NCBI RefSeq assembly: GCF_041242975.1
Contig: NZ_CP162488.1
Coordinates: 858,001 to 922,000, forward strand
Length of the DNA stretch: 64,000 bases
Direction: 5' to 3'
Origin: Xanthomonas sp. DAR 35659
GTDB taxonomy: Bacteria; Pseudomonadota; Gammaproteobacteria; Xanthomonadales; Xanthomonadaceae
Position numbers and translations under genes: made by a program. Every line of letters starts with the position of its first letter. Position 1 is the stretch's first letter. Positions 27,847-37,947 of the stretch are shown in pieces. The notes under the pieces were generated by a model. It was not told where the DNA came from. It was given only the letters and a program-made list of their open reading frames with translations, and ran no database searches.

Positions 27847-29792
27847 CGTGTGGTTCCTTGCGCGGCGGAGGCGGTGCGGCGGGCGTGCGCGAACGCGTCC
27901 AGGCGGGTGGCGAGCAGGGTGTCGGCGGCGGCCGCGTCCGGCGCGGGCAGGCGCCGGCGCCAGTTCGGGTGGCCGTCGACGGTGCCCGGCAGGTTCGGTT
28001 GCTGGTCCAGGCCCAGCGCGTCCTCGGCCGGCAGCAGCGCCAGCGGCGAGGGCGTGGCGGCGACGAAGCGCAAAGCGTCCAGCTCCGGATCGTGCGGCGG
28101 CAGCGCGGCGGCGACCGCGGCGTCCATCGCGGCCACGTCGGCGGTGCGGGTCGCGTGGTCGGCGCGCTGCTGCGCGGCATCGGACAGCTGCAGGCGACGG
28201 CGCCAGTCGATGTCCTCGCCCTGGCGCCAGCCGCGCAGGGTCGGCAGGTCGTGAGTGGTGGTGGTGGCGATCGCATCGGCGCGCCAGCGCGCCGGTGGCA
28301 GGAACGCGCCCTTGGCGTCGCGGGTGAACAGCAGCACGTCGATGCCCATCACCCCGCGTTGCGACAGTTCGGCGCGGATGCCGTCCGGCACCACGCCCAG
28401 GTCCTCGCCGACCACGATCGCCCGGTGCCGCCACGATTCCAGCGCCAGCAGGCGCAGCAGGTCGTGCAGCGGATAGCGCAGGTATACGCCGTCGGCGGAA
28501 CGGGCGCCGCGCGGAATCGTCCACAGCCGCAGCAGGCCCAGGATGTGGTCGATGCGTACGCCGCCGCGATCGCGCATGACCGCGCGCAGCAGCTCGATGA
28601 AGGGCGCATAGCCGCTGGCGCGCAGCCCGGTCGGCGAGTAGCCGCCGATGCCCCAGGCCTGGCCGTCGCCGTTGAACGCGTCCGGCGGCGCGCCCAGTTC
28701 CAGCCCGGCCAGCACCGCCTGCGGCCAGGCCGCGGCCTCGGCGCCGTTGGGATCGAAGCCCACCGCCAGGTCGGCGATCAGGCCGATGCCCATGCAGGCC
28801 GCGCGCGCCTGCCGCTGCACGTCGGCCCAACTGCGCGCGGCCAGCCATTGCGCGAAGCGGTGCAGGGCCGGATCGGCATCGCCGAAATCGCGCGCGGCGA
28901 AGGCGGCGTAGTCGCGCAGGGCGGCGCCGCGTTCGTGCTCGAACGCGGCCAGGTCCGCGTGCAGGGCGGGGTCGGCCTGGGCGAAGTCGGCATGCAGTTG
29001 CTGCAGCCACCGCCACTTCGCCGCGGCCGATATCGGCCAGTCGATCAGCGTGCGCATGTGCGCCTCGGCGAAGGCCTGTTGCAGCCCGGCTGCCTGCAGC
29101 GCGTGTTGCGCCGCCTCGGCGCCGAGCACGTGCGCCGGCGCGGCCTGCAAGGGATCGAGGAAGCGGCGGTCGCCCGGCGAGTACGGGCTGTAGTGGCCGC
29201 CGACCGGCCGCGCCGCGTGCACCGGGCTCAGCGCGATCGCATCGCCGCCGGCCGCGGCGATGCGATCGGCCCAGGCGGCGACGCCGTCCGCATCGCCGAT
29301 CCCGGCGTCGTGCCGGCCCCGCGCCGAGTACACCTGCAGCGACAGGCCCCAGCGCCGCGGCGCGGACGCGCCGACCGCTTCGGCGACGCCATAGCAGCGC
29401 GGCGGCGCCACGGCCAGGGTGGTGGCGCGCTCGCCGTGCTGCAGGGTGCAGTAGCCATGCGTGTCGAGCGCCGCCACGCGGCCCTGCGCGTCGAAGCGGC
29501 CATCGCGGCAGGTGCCGTCCTCGTGTTCGAGCCGGTACGCCGCGCCGGGCGCGCCGCCGGCGTCGATCGGCGAGCCGAGGTCGGCGGTCAGCAGCGGCGC
29601 GGCGGTGGCGGTGGCCTGCAGCCGGCGCAGGCTGTCGCGGCAGGCCGCGGCGTCGTGCGCGTCCAGGCCGAGCGCGCCGAGCACGCTGCGCAGCGTGTCG
29701 TCGCCGACCGTGCGCGGCGTGTTGGAGGCGTCGATCCAGTCGACCAGCAGGCCGGCGGCTGACGCCAGGGTGTGCAAGGGGGTGTCGGTCAT
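27843..29792 (-). CDS. malQ: 4-alpha-glucanotransferase
   Basis: A 649-residue GH77 amylomaltase that transfers glucan chains between maltodextrins. Conserved segments: GVRIDHILGLLRLW (nucleophile Asp), VVGEDLGVVPDGIRAEL (acid Glu) and TTTHDLPTLRGW. The N-terminal ~130 residues form the extra domain of the E. coli-type MalQ (about 690 residues). It lies between treZ (134-base gap with a hairpin) and treY (4-base overlap). In this operon it would recycle short maltodextrins into lengths suitable for TreY. Confidence 0.94.
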   Translation of the reverse strand: MTDTPLHTLASAAGLLVDWIDASNTPRTVGDDTLRSVLGALGLDAHDAAACRDSLRRLQATATAAPLLTADLGSPIDAGGAPGAAYRLEHEDGTCRDGRFDAQGRVAALDTHGYCTLQHGERATTLAVAPPRCYGVAEAVGASAPRRWGLSLQVYSARGRHDAGIGDADGVAAWADRIAAAGGDAIALSPVHAARPVGGHYSPYSPGDRRFLDPLQAAPAHVLGAEAAQHALQAAGLQQAFAEAHMRTLIDWPISAAAKWRWLQQLHADFAQADPALHADLAAFEHERGAALRDYAAFAARDFGDADPALHRFAQWLAARSWADVQRQARAACMGIGLIADLAVGFDPNGAEAAAWPQAVLAGLELGAPPDAFNGDGQAWGIGGYSPTGLRASGYAPFIELLRAVMRDRGGVRIDHILGLLRLWTIPRGARSADGVYLRYPLHDLLRLLALESWRHRAIVVGEDLGVVPDGIRAELSQRGVMGIDVLLFTRDAKGAFLPPARWRADAIATTTTHDLPTLRGWRQGEDIDWRRRLQLSDAAQQRADHATRTADVAAMDAAVAAALPPHDPELDALRFVAATPSPLALLPAEDALGLDQQPNLPGTVDGHPNWRRRLPAPDAAAADTLLATRLDAFAHARRTASAAQGTTR

Positions 29793-29895
29793 GGGCAAGT
29801 CGGGCCGGCAGAAGGAAGAGTGCGCCGTCACTGCGGCCGCGCACGCCATGCGTGCGCGGTGCGGCGACCGACGGGAGCGCCAGCTTGCCGGCAGC

Positions 29896-29920
29896 GCTGT
29901 CGCGACGGCGTCGCGACAGC
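29896..29920. other. hairpin in the treZ-malQ gap
   Basis: GCTGTCGCGAC (29896-29906) and GTCGCGACAGC (29910-29920) form a perfect 11-bp stem with a GGC loop, 7 bases after the treZ stop on the minus strand. No T-run follows. It may partly end, process or stabilise the operon transcript. Confidence 0.5.
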
Positions 29921-29926
29921 GTGGGC

Positions 29927-31723
29927 TCAGGCGGTGGAACCCGGGCGATAGCGTGCGACGAAGGCATTCGGCGGCAACCGCGCCGGATCCTCGCCCGCGT
30001 TCTCGGCATGCACGGTGCGGCCCGGCAGGTCCAGCGCCACCGGCGCGTCGCCGAAGTTGGCGGCCACATGCCATTCGCCGTCGCCGAGCGTCCACCCCGC
30101 GGCCACCGCCTTGGCCCCGAGCGTGCGCGCGCCGAGCGCGCGCGCCTGCGTCAGCGCCGGCATCAGCTGCTGGCGGCGCAGGTCCATCAGCGCGGCGAAC
30201 CAGTCGCGCCAGCGCGCGCCGTCGCCATGCGTGGCGTCGCTGATGTCGGCGATCGAGGCCTCGAAGGTGGACACGGCGTTCGGATCGGGAATCGTCGCGC
30301 GCTGCTGCGGATCGGCGAACGCGGCGAAATGCGCGAACTCGCGGCGCCGGCCCTCGCGCACCGCCTCGTCCAGCGGCGGCGCGAAGTCGGTGAAGAACAG
30401 GAACGGGGTGCGGCTGCCCCACGGCTCGCCCATGAAGAACAGCGGGATCATCGGGGTCAGCGCGGTCAGCGCCAGCGCCGCGCGCAGCGCCGCTTCGCTC
30501 ACCTGGGTGATCAGCCGGTCGCCGCGCGCGCGGTTGCCGATCTGGTCGTGGTTCTGCGCGAAGATCACGAACTTGTGCGGCGGCAGGTGGCCGCTGGGTT
30601 CGCCGCGGGCGTGGCCGCGGTGGTCGGCCTGGCCCTGGTAGGCGAAGCCTTCGCCCAGCACCCGCGCCAGGTGCTGCGCCGGCGCGTCGGCGAAGCCGGC
30701 GTAATAGCCTTCGTGCTCGCCGGTCAGCAGCACGTGCAGGCTGTTGTGGAAGTCGTCGTCCCATTGCGCGCTGTAGCCGCGCTCCAGCACGCCGGCCTGG
30801 TTGGCCTCGTTCTCCAGCACCAGGTGCACGTGGCGCCCGGCCGGCACGCTGGCCGCGATCGCCTCGCGCAGCGTGTCCAGGAACGCGTTGGGCACGATCG
30901 CGTGCACCGCGTCCAGGCGCAGCCCGTCGAAGCGGTACTCGTGCAGCCACATCAGCGCGTTGTCGATGAAGTAGCGCTGCACCGGCGCCAGGCGGAAGTC
31001 GATCGCCGCGCCCCACGGCGTCGGCGCGTCCTCGCGGAAGAAGCGCGAGGCGTATTGGCCGAGGTAATTGCCGTCCGGGCCGAAGTGGTTGTAGACCACG
31101 TCCAGGAACACGCTCAGGCCCAGGCCGTGTGCCTCGTCGATCAGCGCCTTGAGTTCGTCCGGGTGGCCGTAGGCCGCCGCCGGCGCATACGGCAACACGC
31201 CGTCGTAGCCCCAGTTGTGGCGGCCGGGGAAGGCGGCCAGCGGCATCAGTTCGAGCGCGGTGACGCCCAGCGCCGCCAGCGTCGGCAACTGCGCGCGCAG
31301 CCCGGCATAGCCGCCGCAGGCGCCCACGTGCAGCTCATAGAACACCGTTTCCGCCCAAGGCCGGCCACGCCAGGCGTCGTGCCTCCAGCGGTAGCCGTCG
31401 CTGGCCAGGACCGCGCTGGCGCCGTGCACGCCGTCGGGCTGCCAGCGCGAGGCCGGATCGGGCACCGGCTCGCCGCCGTCGATCGCATAGCGGTAGCGCG
31501 TGCCGGGAGCGCAGGCGAGGGTGGCGGCGAAATAGCCGTCCGCGGCGGCGGCCATGGGTTGCCGGCCGCCGTCGGCGAACACCAGCTCCACGGCGCCGGC
31601 GTCCGGCGCCCACAGCGCGAAGGCGACCTCGCCGTCGGCGGTGGGCCAGGCGCCCTGGCGCAGGGCGGCGGCCGGCGTCGCCGCGGTGGTGCCGGGCGGT
31701 GTGGGGTTCGTTGCGATGTTCAC
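29927..31723 (-). CDS. treZ: malto-oligosyltrehalose trehalohydrolase
   Basis: A 598-residue GH13 enzyme that releases trehalose from maltooligosyl-trehalose made by TreY. An N-terminal CBM48-type domain is followed by the conserved regions DVVYNHFGPDGNYLG, GLRLDAVHAI (nucleophile), LVLENEAN (acid) and FAQNHDQIGNR. The length is typical of the family. It starts 1 base after the glgB stop, so it is tightly coupled to glgB. Together with TreY and GlgX it links glycogen breakdown to the compatible solute trehalose. Confidence 0.95.
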   Translation of the reverse strand: MNIATNPTPPGTTAATPAAALRQGAWPTADGEVAFALWAPDAGAVELVFADGGRQPMAAAADGYFAATLACAPGTRYRYAIDGGEPVPDPASRWQPDGVHGASAVLASDGYRWRHDAWRGRPWAETVFYELHVGACGGYAGLRAQLPTLAALGVTALELMPLAAFPGRHNWGYDGVLPYAPAAAYGHPDELKALIDEAHGLGLSVFLDVVYNHFGPDGNYLGQYASRFFREDAPTPWGAAIDFRLAPVQRYFIDNALMWLHEYRFDGLRLDAVHAIVPNAFLDTLREAIAASVPAGRHVHLVLENEANQAGVLERGYSAQWDDDFHNSLHVLLTGEHEGYYAGFADAPAQHLARVLGEGFAYQGQADHRGHARGEPSGHLPPHKFVIFAQNHDQIGNRARGDRLITQVSEAALRAALALTALTPMIPLFFMGEPWGSRTPFLFFTDFAPPLDEAVREGRRREFAHFAAFADPQQRATIPDPNAVSTFEASIADISDATHGDGARWRDWFAALMDLRRQQLMPALTQARALGARTLGAKAVAAGWTLGDGEWHVAANFGDAPVALDLPGRTVHAENAGEDPARLPPNAFVARYRPGSTA

Positions 31724-31724
31724 G

Positions 31725-33974
31725 TCAGTACTCCGCTTGCAACCAGAGGGTGGACAGCGGCGGCAGGGTCAGCGCCAGCGATTGCGCATGCCCATGCATC
31801 GGCTCGGCCAGCGTGCGCAGGAGACCGCCGTTGCCCTGGTTGGAGCCGCCGTAGTAGCCGCTGTCGGTGTTGAGAAGTTCGCGCCAGAGGCCGCCGCGCG
31901 GCACGCCGAGGCGATAGCCGTGATGCACGGTCGGGGTGAAGTTGCTCACCGCCAGCAACGGCGGCGCGGCGCCGTCGCGATCGTGGCGCACGAAGGCGAA
32001 CACGCTGTTGCGATGGTCATCGGCCACGCTCCATTCGAAGCCGTCGGCCGTGCGATCGCTGCGGTACAGCGCCGGCAGCGCGCGCAGGTGGCGGTTGAGG
32101 TCGCCCACCAGCCGCGCCACGCCGCGATGCTCCGGGCGCTGCGCCTGCGCCCAGTCCAGCGCGCGGTCGTGGTCCCATTCCTGCCACTGCCCGAACTCGC
32201 CGCCCATGAACAGCAGCTTGCGTCCCGGGTGCGCCCACATGAAGGCCAGATAGGCGCGCAGGTTGGCGAAGCGCTGCCAGGCGTCGCCGGGCATCTTCGC
32301 CAGCAGCGAACCCTTGCCCGGCGCCACCTCGTCGTGCGAGAGCGGCAGCACGAAATGCTCGGAGAACGCGTACATCGCGCCGAAGGTCATCTCGCTGTGG
32401 TGGTGCTGGCGGTGGATCGGATCGCGCCGCATGTAGCTGAGCGTGTCGTGCATCCAGCCCATGTTCCATTTGTGGCTGAACCCCAGTCCGCCCCGTTCCG
32501 GCGGCGCGGTCACGCCCGGCCAGGCGGTGGACTCCTCGGCCATCACCCGCACCCCGGGAAAGCGCTGCGCGATCTCGGCGTTGAGCCGGCGCAGGAACGC
32601 GATCGCCTCCAGGTTCTCGCGCCCGCCCTGCGCGTTGGGCACCCACTCGCCCTCGTTGCGGCCGTAGTCGCGGTACAGCATCGACGCCACCGCATCCACG
32701 CGCAGGCCGTCCACGTGGAAGCGCTCGATCCATTCCAGCGCGCTGCCGATCAGGTAGGCGACCACTTCAGGGCGGCCGTAGTCGTAGACCAGGGTGTTCC
32801 ACTCGCGGTGCACGCCTTCGCGCGGGTCGGCGTGCTCGTACAGGGCGGCGCCGTCGAAACGCTGCAGGCCGTGCGCGTCGTCGGGGAAGTGCGCGCCGAC
32901 CCAGTCCAGGATCACCCCGATCCCGGCCTGGTGGCAGGCATCGACGAAGCGCGCGAAGCCGGCGGCGTCGCCGTGGCGCGCGGTCGGCGCGTACAGGCCC
33001 AGCGGCTGGTAACCCCAGGAACCGCCGAACGGATACTCGGCGATCGGCAACAGTTCGAGATGGGTGAAGCCCAGCTCCTGCACGTAGGGGATCAGCTGCT
33101 CTGCCAGCGCGTCCCAGTGCAGCGGCTGGCCCTGCGCATCGTGGCGCCAGGAACCGGCATGCAGTTCGTAGATGCTCATCGGCCGCGCGGCGCCGGCCTG
33201 CGCCTGGCGTTGCGCCAACCAGTCCGCGTCGTGCCAGGCGAAGGCGGCCGCGCTCGGCACCACCGAGGCGGTGCCGGGCGCGCGCGTGCTGTGCCGCGCG
33301 ACCGGGTCGGCCTTGCGCGGCAGGAGGGTGCCGTCGGCGGCGAGGATCTCGTATTGGTATTGCTCGCCGCCGCGCAGCCCCGGCACGAACAGTTCCCATA
33401 CGCCGGCCTCGCGGTGCAGGCGCATCGGATGGCGGCGCGCGTCCCAGCCGTTGAAGTCGCCGACCAGCGCCACCCGGCGCGCCCGCGGCGCCCACACCGC
33501 GAAGCGCACCCCGTCGACCGCGCCGACGCGGCTGTGGTGCGCGCCCAGCGCCGCGCGCAACGCGGCGCCGTCGCCGGCGGCCATGCCGTGCAGCCAGGCC
33601 GGGTCCAGCAGCGGGCCGAACGCATACGGGTCGTCGCATTCCTGTACCGCGTCCGGCCACACGATACGCAGCCGATACGGCAGTGCCGCCTTCAGTTCGC
33701 CCTCGAACAGGCCCTCGGCCTGCGCATGCGCGCGCATCCGCGCGACCAGCTTGCCGGTGCCGTCGAGCAGGCCCAGCGCCTCGGCGCCGGGCACCAGCGC
33801 GCGCACTCGAATAGTGCCGTCGGCGGTCGCATGCGGGCCCAGCCAGGCGAACGCGTCCACCGCCTCGCCCCGGGCCAGTGCCTGCAGCGCCAGCCGTTCC
33901 TGCGCATCGTCGGCCGCGTCCAGCGGCGCCTCCCACACCCGCGTCGCGTCCGGCGACCGCTCCCGTTCGCTCAT
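31725..33974 (-). CDS. glgB: 1,4-alpha-glucan branching enzyme
   Basis: A 749-residue GH13 branching enzyme: N1 and CBM48 domains ([20 protein letters not shown]), then barrel regions [15 protein letters not shown] (nucleophile Asp), [11 protein letters not shown] (acid Glu) and LPLSHDEV. Two usually conserved spots differ: DWVGAHFP in place of DWVPGHFP, and HDEVAPGKG in place of HDEVVHGKG. The catalytic residues are intact. The start overlaps the glgA stop by 4 bases. It introduces alpha-1,6 branches into the chain made by GlgA. Confidence 0.93.
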   Translation of the reverse strand: MSERERSPDATRVWEAPLDAADDAQERLALQALARGEAVDAFAWLGPHATADGTIRVRALVPGAEALGLLDGTGKLVARMRAHAQAEGLFEGELKAALPYRLRIVWPDAVQECDDPYAFGPLLDPAWLHGMAAGDGAALRAALGAHHSRVGAVDGVRFAVWAPRARRVALVGDFNGWDARRHPMRLHREAGVWELFVPGLRGGEQYQYEILAADGTLLPRKADPVARHSTRAPGTASVVPSAAAFAWHDADWLAQRQAQAGAARPMSIYELHAGSWRHDAQGQPLHWDALAEQLIPYVQELGFTHLELLPIAEYPFGGSWGYQPLGLYAPTARHGDAAGFARFVDACHQAGIGVILDWVGAHFPDDAHGLQRFDGAALYEHADPREGVHREWNTLVYDYGRPEVVAYLIGSALEWIERFHVDGLRVDAVASMLYRDYGRNEGEWVPNAQGGRENLEAIAFLRRLNAEIAQRFPGVRVMAEESTAWPGVTAPPERGGLGFSHKWNMGWMHDTLSYMRRDPIHRQHHHSEMTFGAMYAFSEHFVLPLSHDEVAPGKGSLLAKMPGDAWQRFANLRAYLAFMWAHPGRKLLFMGGEFGQWQEWDHDRALDWAQAQRPEHRGVARLVGDLNRHLRALPALYRSDRTADGFEWSVADDHRNSVFAFVRHDRDGAAPPLLAVSNFTPTVHHGYRLGVPRGGLWRELLNTDSGYYGGSNQGNGGLLRTLAEPMHGHAQSLALTLPPLSTLWLQAEY

Positions 33975-35554
33975 GCCACGGCCGATGCCGGCGCGGGGAG
34001 CGGAGCGGCGGTGCGGTCGTACAGGGCCATGTACTTGCGTCCGGCCAGGTCCCAGCCGCTGGGGCGCAGCATCGCCGCGCGGCGCATCGCCTGCAGCAGC
34101 CGCGGCAGGCGGAAGGTGCGGAACGCCCGCTGCAGGCAGCGGCGCAGGCCGTCGGCGGACGCGTCCTCGAACAGGAAGCCGGTCACGCCATCGTCCACAG
34201 TGTCGATCAGCCCGCCGGTGGCGTGCGCGATCGGCAGGCTGCCGAAGCGCTGCGCGTACATCTGGCTCAGCCCGCACGGCTCGAAGCGCGACGGCATCAG
34301 CAGGAAATCGGAGCCGGCGAACATGCGTCGCGCCAGCCGTTCCTCGAAGCCGATGTGCGCGCCGACCTGACCGGGGTAGCGTCGCGCCAGTGACGCCACC
34401 GCCTGCTCGATCTGCGGCTCGCCGCCGCCGATGATCACGATCTGCCCGCCGGCGGCGACGATCTGCGGCGCGACCTCGCAGATCAGGTCCAGGCCCTTCT
34501 GGTGCACCAGGCGCGACACCACCGCGAACAGCGGCCCGTCGCTGTCGATCAGGCCGAACGCGCGGCGCACGTGCGCGGCGTTCTCGCGCTTGCCCTGGAA
34601 CTGGTCGATGCCGAAATGGGCGTGCAGGTGGTCGTCGGTGCGCGGGTCCCAGCTGGCGTCGATGCCGTTGACGATGCCGCTGAGGCGGCCGCTGGCGGCG
34701 TGCCGGGCCAGCAGCGACTCCAGGCCGCAGCCCTGCGCCGGGCCGGTGATCTGCGCGGCGTAGCTGACGCTGACCGTGTTGACGTGGTCGGCGTGGACGA
34801 TGCCGGCGCGCAGGAACGACATCTGCCCGTAGAACTCCAGGTCCTGCAGGCCTTCGGCGGGAATGCCCAAGGCGCCGGCCATCGCATACGGGAACAGGCC
34901 CTGGTAGGCCAGGTTGTGGATGGTCAGCAGGCACGGCGTGCGTCCGCCGGACCAGCGCACGTAGGCCGCCGCCAGCGCGCACGGCCAGTCGTTGAGGTGC
35001 AGCAGCTCCGGGGTCCAATCCAGCCCGGCCTGGCCGCCGGCGATCCGCGCGGCCGCGTGCGACAGGGTGGCGAAACGCAGCGCGTTGTCTTCCCAGTCGC
35101 GGCCTTCGCTGGACACGTAAGGCGAGCCCTGGCGCTCGAACAGCTGCGGGCACAGCAGCACGTACACACACAGGCCGTCGGGGCGCTCGGCGCGGCCCAG
35201 CGCGCAGGCCGGCAGGCCGGCATGGGCGGCGATCTGGCCGACGATCTGCAACGGGCCGGTCTTACGCAGCACCGCCGGGTAGCCCGGGATCAGCACGCGG
35301 ATGTCGCAGCTGCCGCGCAGCGCGCGCGGCAGCGCCGCGGCCACGTCGCCGAGGCCGCCGGCCTTGATGAAGTCGGCCATTTCCGAGGTCACGAACAGGC
35401 TGGCGCGGCGCGGCGCCGGCTGCAGCTTGACGGTGACTTCGGCGGCGCGGATGAAGCGGCCGCGCGCGTCGCGGTGGCGGCGCCGGGGGGCGCGCAGGAC
35501 CGGATGGGTATCGCGTTGTCTATCGGGCAGATCGGCGAGCGTGGGGGGCGACAT
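33971..35554 (-). CDS. glgA: glycogen synthase (ADP-glucose type)
   Basis: A 527-residue GT5 glycogen synthase. The KxGGL sugar-nucleotide motif appears as [10 protein letters not shown]. Further conserved parts are [22 protein letters not shown] and the C-terminal [21 protein letters not shown]. Compared with E. coli GlgA (477) it has an extra ~65 Arg-rich N-terminal residues before the catalytic core. The ATG at 35554 follows GACGGAA. It is the first gene of the glg/tre operon. No glgC is in the window, so ADP-glucose must come from elsewhere. Confidence 0.93.
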   Translation of the reverse strand: MSPPTLADLPDRQRDTHPVLRAPRRRHRDARGRFIRAAEVTVKLQPAPRRASLFVTSEMADFIKAGGLGDVAAALPRALRGSCDIRVLIPGYPAVLRKTGPLQIVGQIAAHAGLPACALGRAERPDGLCVYVLLCPQLFERQGSPYVSSEGRDWEDNALRFATLSHAAARIAGGQAGLDWTPELLHLNDWPCALAAAYVRWSGGRTPCLLTIHNLAYQGLFPYAMAGALGIPAEGLQDLEFYGQMSFLRAGIVHADHVNTVSVSYAAQITGPAQGCGLESLLARHAASGRLSGIVNGIDASWDPRTDDHLHAHFGIDQFQGKRENAAHVRRAFGLIDSDGPLFAVVSRLVHQKGLDLICEVAPQIVAAGGQIVIIGGGEPQIEQAVASLARRYPGQVGAHIGFEERLARRMFAGSDFLLMPSRFEPCGLSQMYAQRFGSLPIAHATGGLIDTVDDGVTGFLFEDASADGLRRCLQRAFRTFRLPRLLQAMRRAAMLRPSGWDLAGRKYMALYDRTAAPLPAPASAVA

Positions 35555-35902
35555 GGCAGTTCCGTCGAGGTGGGGGAGACGGGGACACGGAAAGCACCTG
35601 CCGCCGCGCACCCGGCGGGGCACGCGGCGTAACACTGAGAAGAGAGGTGTTGCGGACGAGCGGGTTAGCGCTTCTTCAGCAATGTACGAACGCGGCGATA
35701 AAAGTCACGTGAAGCGCGCGTGTTGTCTACGCTACAGCCGCGGTGCTACCGCATAGTGAAACCGGCCGCCCTCCACGCGGCACTCCATGGCAGGTCACCG
35801 ATGAACGGTTTAGCGTCGAGTTCCGCGCCGCCGGCGGTCGCGCCGCTCGCCGAACGCGCCCGCGTAGCGGGGCCTTCATCCGCAGTGTGCTGCAATGCCG
35901 GC
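35555..35902. other. upstream region of the glg/tre operon
   Basis: The part near 35690-35760 is A+T-richer, and on the minus strand carries TAGACA and TTTTAT-like elements that could be the glgA promoter, but the spacing is not ideal. No repeat was seen. The frame of the small rightward gene is open here without a good start. Confidence 0.35.
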
Positions 35903-36148
35903 ATGAATCGACCCGACTCCCGCATGCGCCGCGAACTGGATGGCTTCGTGCTGGATGCCTTGCTCGCCGCGCGCCCCGATGGGGTGCTGGTGCCGCTGAT
36001 CCGGATCACCGGCGACGACGGCGCGGTGCGCGGCCGGCATGCCTTCGACGGGGTGTATTTCGGCGATGTCCGCGCCGGCGAGCACTTCGTCGCCGAACGC
36101 CTGGCGGCGATCCGTTCGGCGCAGTATGGAAAGCTGGTCTTCGCTTGA
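35903..36148 (+). CDS. small hypothetical protein
   Basis: An 81-residue protein starting MNRPDSRMRRELDGFVLDALL. It contains a compact basic/hydrophobic N-terminal helix and a Gly/Asp-rich middle (RITGDDGAVRGRHAFDG) that looks like a small beta domain. An ATG at 35801 would add 34 less plausible residues. No family is recognised. It converges on the response-regulator gene. Confidence 0.5.
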   Translation: MNRPDSRMRRELDGFVLDALLAARPDGVLVPLIRITGDDGAVRGRHAFDGVYFGDVRAGEHFVAERLAAIRSAQYGKLVFA

Positions 36149-36169
36149 GCCCCGGTGCGGGCAGCGCCG

Positions 36170-36544
36170 CTAGCGCGATTGCTGCAGGCGTCGCAACGCC
36201 TGTAGCAGGCCCGCGTGGCTATAGGGCTTGGGCAGGAACCCGGTATGCGCGGGCAACGCCGCCGGCTCCGGGTGCTTCATGCCCGAGGTGAGCAAGGCCG
36301 GAATGGTGACCGCGCGCCGACGCAGTTCGCGCACCATGGTCACCCCGTCGCAACCGGGCATCTGCACGTCGCTGAAGATCAGGTCCACTTCCGGGTGCCC
36401 TGCGAGCAGTGCCATCGCCTCCTGCGCGGTCCCGGCGGCAAGCACCTGGTAACCATCGGCGTCCAGCATCATCGCGGCCAGTTCCCGGATCGTGTGGTCG
36501 TCTTCCACCAACAGGATCGTGGTGGCGACGCAGGTCGCGCGCAT
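36170..36544 (-). CDS. single-domain response regulator (CheY-like)
   Basis: A 124-residue receiver domain with the acidic pair Glu14-Asp15-Asp16 (VEDD), phospho-acceptor Asp59 (IFSDVQMPG), switch Ser/Thr (LLTSGM) and conserved Lys (LPKPYS). No output domain is present, so it acts by protein-protein contact or as a phosphate sink. It is divergent from a PAS-histidine kinase gene that lacks a receiver, and the starts are less than 100 bases apart; the two are likely partners. Confidence 0.87.
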   Translation of the reverse strand: MRATCVATTILLVEDDHTIRELAAMMLDADGYQVLAAGTAQEAMALLAGHPEVDLIFSDVQMPGCDGVTMVRELRRRAVTIPALLTSGMKHPEPAALPAHTGFLPKPYSHAGLLQALRRLQQSR

Positions 36545-36603
36545 ACTGTGATGCCATTAGCTTGGGGGTGCAGGAAGCTTCGCCGCCGCGCGGTGAAGCG
36601 CTG

Positions 36604-37947
36604 GTGAGGCCCCCTGATGCGATATCCTTCCCCATCCATCGCGAGACGCGCTTGCCAATTCACGCCCGCTATCGCCAGGTCGTCGAGCTTTCGCACGATT
36701 GCATCAAGGAGATCGGATGCGACGGGGTCGTGCGCTCGATCAACGCTCACGGGTTGGAACTGCTGGGCGTGTCCGAACCCAAGTGCATCGTCGGCCGCCG
36801 TTGGGTCGAGTTGTGGCCGGACGACTTGCGGCCGCTGGTGGAGACCGCGCTCGCTTCGGCACTGCGTAACGCGCAGTACGAGTTCTGCGCGCAGCGCCCG
36901 ACCCAGGACGGCCGGATGCGGTGGTGGCATGTGCTGCTCAGTCCGCTGACCAACGCGGAGGCCGACGTCGAGAGCGTGCTGGTGATCAGCCGCGACATCA
37001 CCGAGCAACGCCAGATCCAGGAGGCCTTGCGCACCCTGAGCGACATGCCGCACGCCGGCGCGACCCCGGTCCTGGCGTCGGCCGCGAGCGAGATGCTGGG
37101 GCAGCAGCGCCTACAGGCCGAACACACCCAGTTGCGCGGCCAACTGGACATCGCCCTGGCCGCGCAGCGCGTCGCCGAGCGGGCGATGACCCAGGCGCAG
37201 AAGGGCGAGGCGGTCGGGCAGATGCTGGCCGGCGTCGTCCACGACTTCAACAACATGCTGCAGACCGCGATGACCTCGGTGAGCATGGTCGCCGACCAGC
37301 CGCAGCGGTTGCAGCCGGACCAGCGCAAGCTGCTCGGCATCGCCAGCGAGGCGCTGCAGCACGGCGCGCGGATGACCCGGCGCCTGCTCGGCTTCGCCCG
37401 CGCGCACCCGGTCAAGCCGGAATGGCTGGACTTGGGCGAGCTGGTGGTGAGGATGCAGCCGCTGCTGGAGCAGGCATTGGGCGGGGACATGCGCCTGCAA
37501 CTGGCGAGCGCCGAGGGCGCCACCACCACCTACGCCGACCGCGGCTCGGTCGAGCAGGCGGTGATGAACCTGGCCTTGAACGCGCGCGATGCCTGCCGGC
37601 CCGGCGACCTGGTGTCGGTCCGTTGCGGCACCCTGCAGGTGCCGCTCGACGGCGGCGCCTCCACGCTGCGCCAGCCCGGCCGTTACGTGACCCTGGCGGT
37701 CAGCGATCAGGGCGAAGGCATGTCCGAGGACACCAAGTCGCGGCTGTTCGAGGCGTATTTCACCACCAAGCCCGAGGGCAAGGGCACCGGCTTGGGCCTG
37801 GCCCAGGTATACGGCCTGGTGCGGCAGGCCGGCGGTTTCGTCGACGTGGATTCCGAACTGGGCCACGGCACCACCATCACCCTGGCCTTCCCCTACGTCG
37901 CCGAGCCGCCGCCGGGCGAGGCCGACGACGGCGCGCCTCCGGCCTGA
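36604..37947 (+). CDS. soluble PAS-domain histidine kinase
   Basis: A kinase of about 447 residues without membrane segments. The N-terminal PAS domain (RYRQVVELSHDCIKEIG onward) has a PAC end (VLVISRDITEQRQIQE); a coiled-coil linker follows. The HisKA_4-like phospho-acceptor box is GVVHDFNNMLQTAMTS, and the ATPase domain shows the N-box NLALNARDAC and G-box GKGTGLGLAQVYG. The VHDFNN H-box marks the hybrid-kinase-like class that usually has a fused receiver; here the receiver is a separate divergent gene. The start is uncertain: GTG at 36604 is preferred, and GTG at 36568 or TTG at 36652 are possible. Confidence 0.83.
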   Translation: MRPPDAISFPIHRETRLPIHARYRQVVELSHDCIKEIGCDGVVRSINAHGLELLGVSEPKCIVGRRWVELWPDDLRPLVETALASALRNAQYEFCAQRPTQDGRMRWWHVLLSPLTNAEADVESVLVISRDITEQRQIQEALRTLSDMPHAGATPVLASAASEMLGQQRLQAEHTQLRGQLDIALAAQRVAERAMTQAQKGEAVGQMLAGVVHDFNNMLQTAMTSVSMVADQPQRLQPDQRKLLGIASEALQHGARMTRRLLGFARAHPVKPEWLDLGELVVRMQPLLEQALGGDMRLQLASAEGATTTYADRGSVEQAVMNLALNARDACRPGDLVSVRCGTLQVPLDGGASTLRQPGRYVTLAVSDQGEGMSEDTKSRLFEAYFTTKPEGKGTGLGLAQVYGLVRQAGGFVDVDSELGHGTTITLAFPYVAEPPPGEADDGAPPA

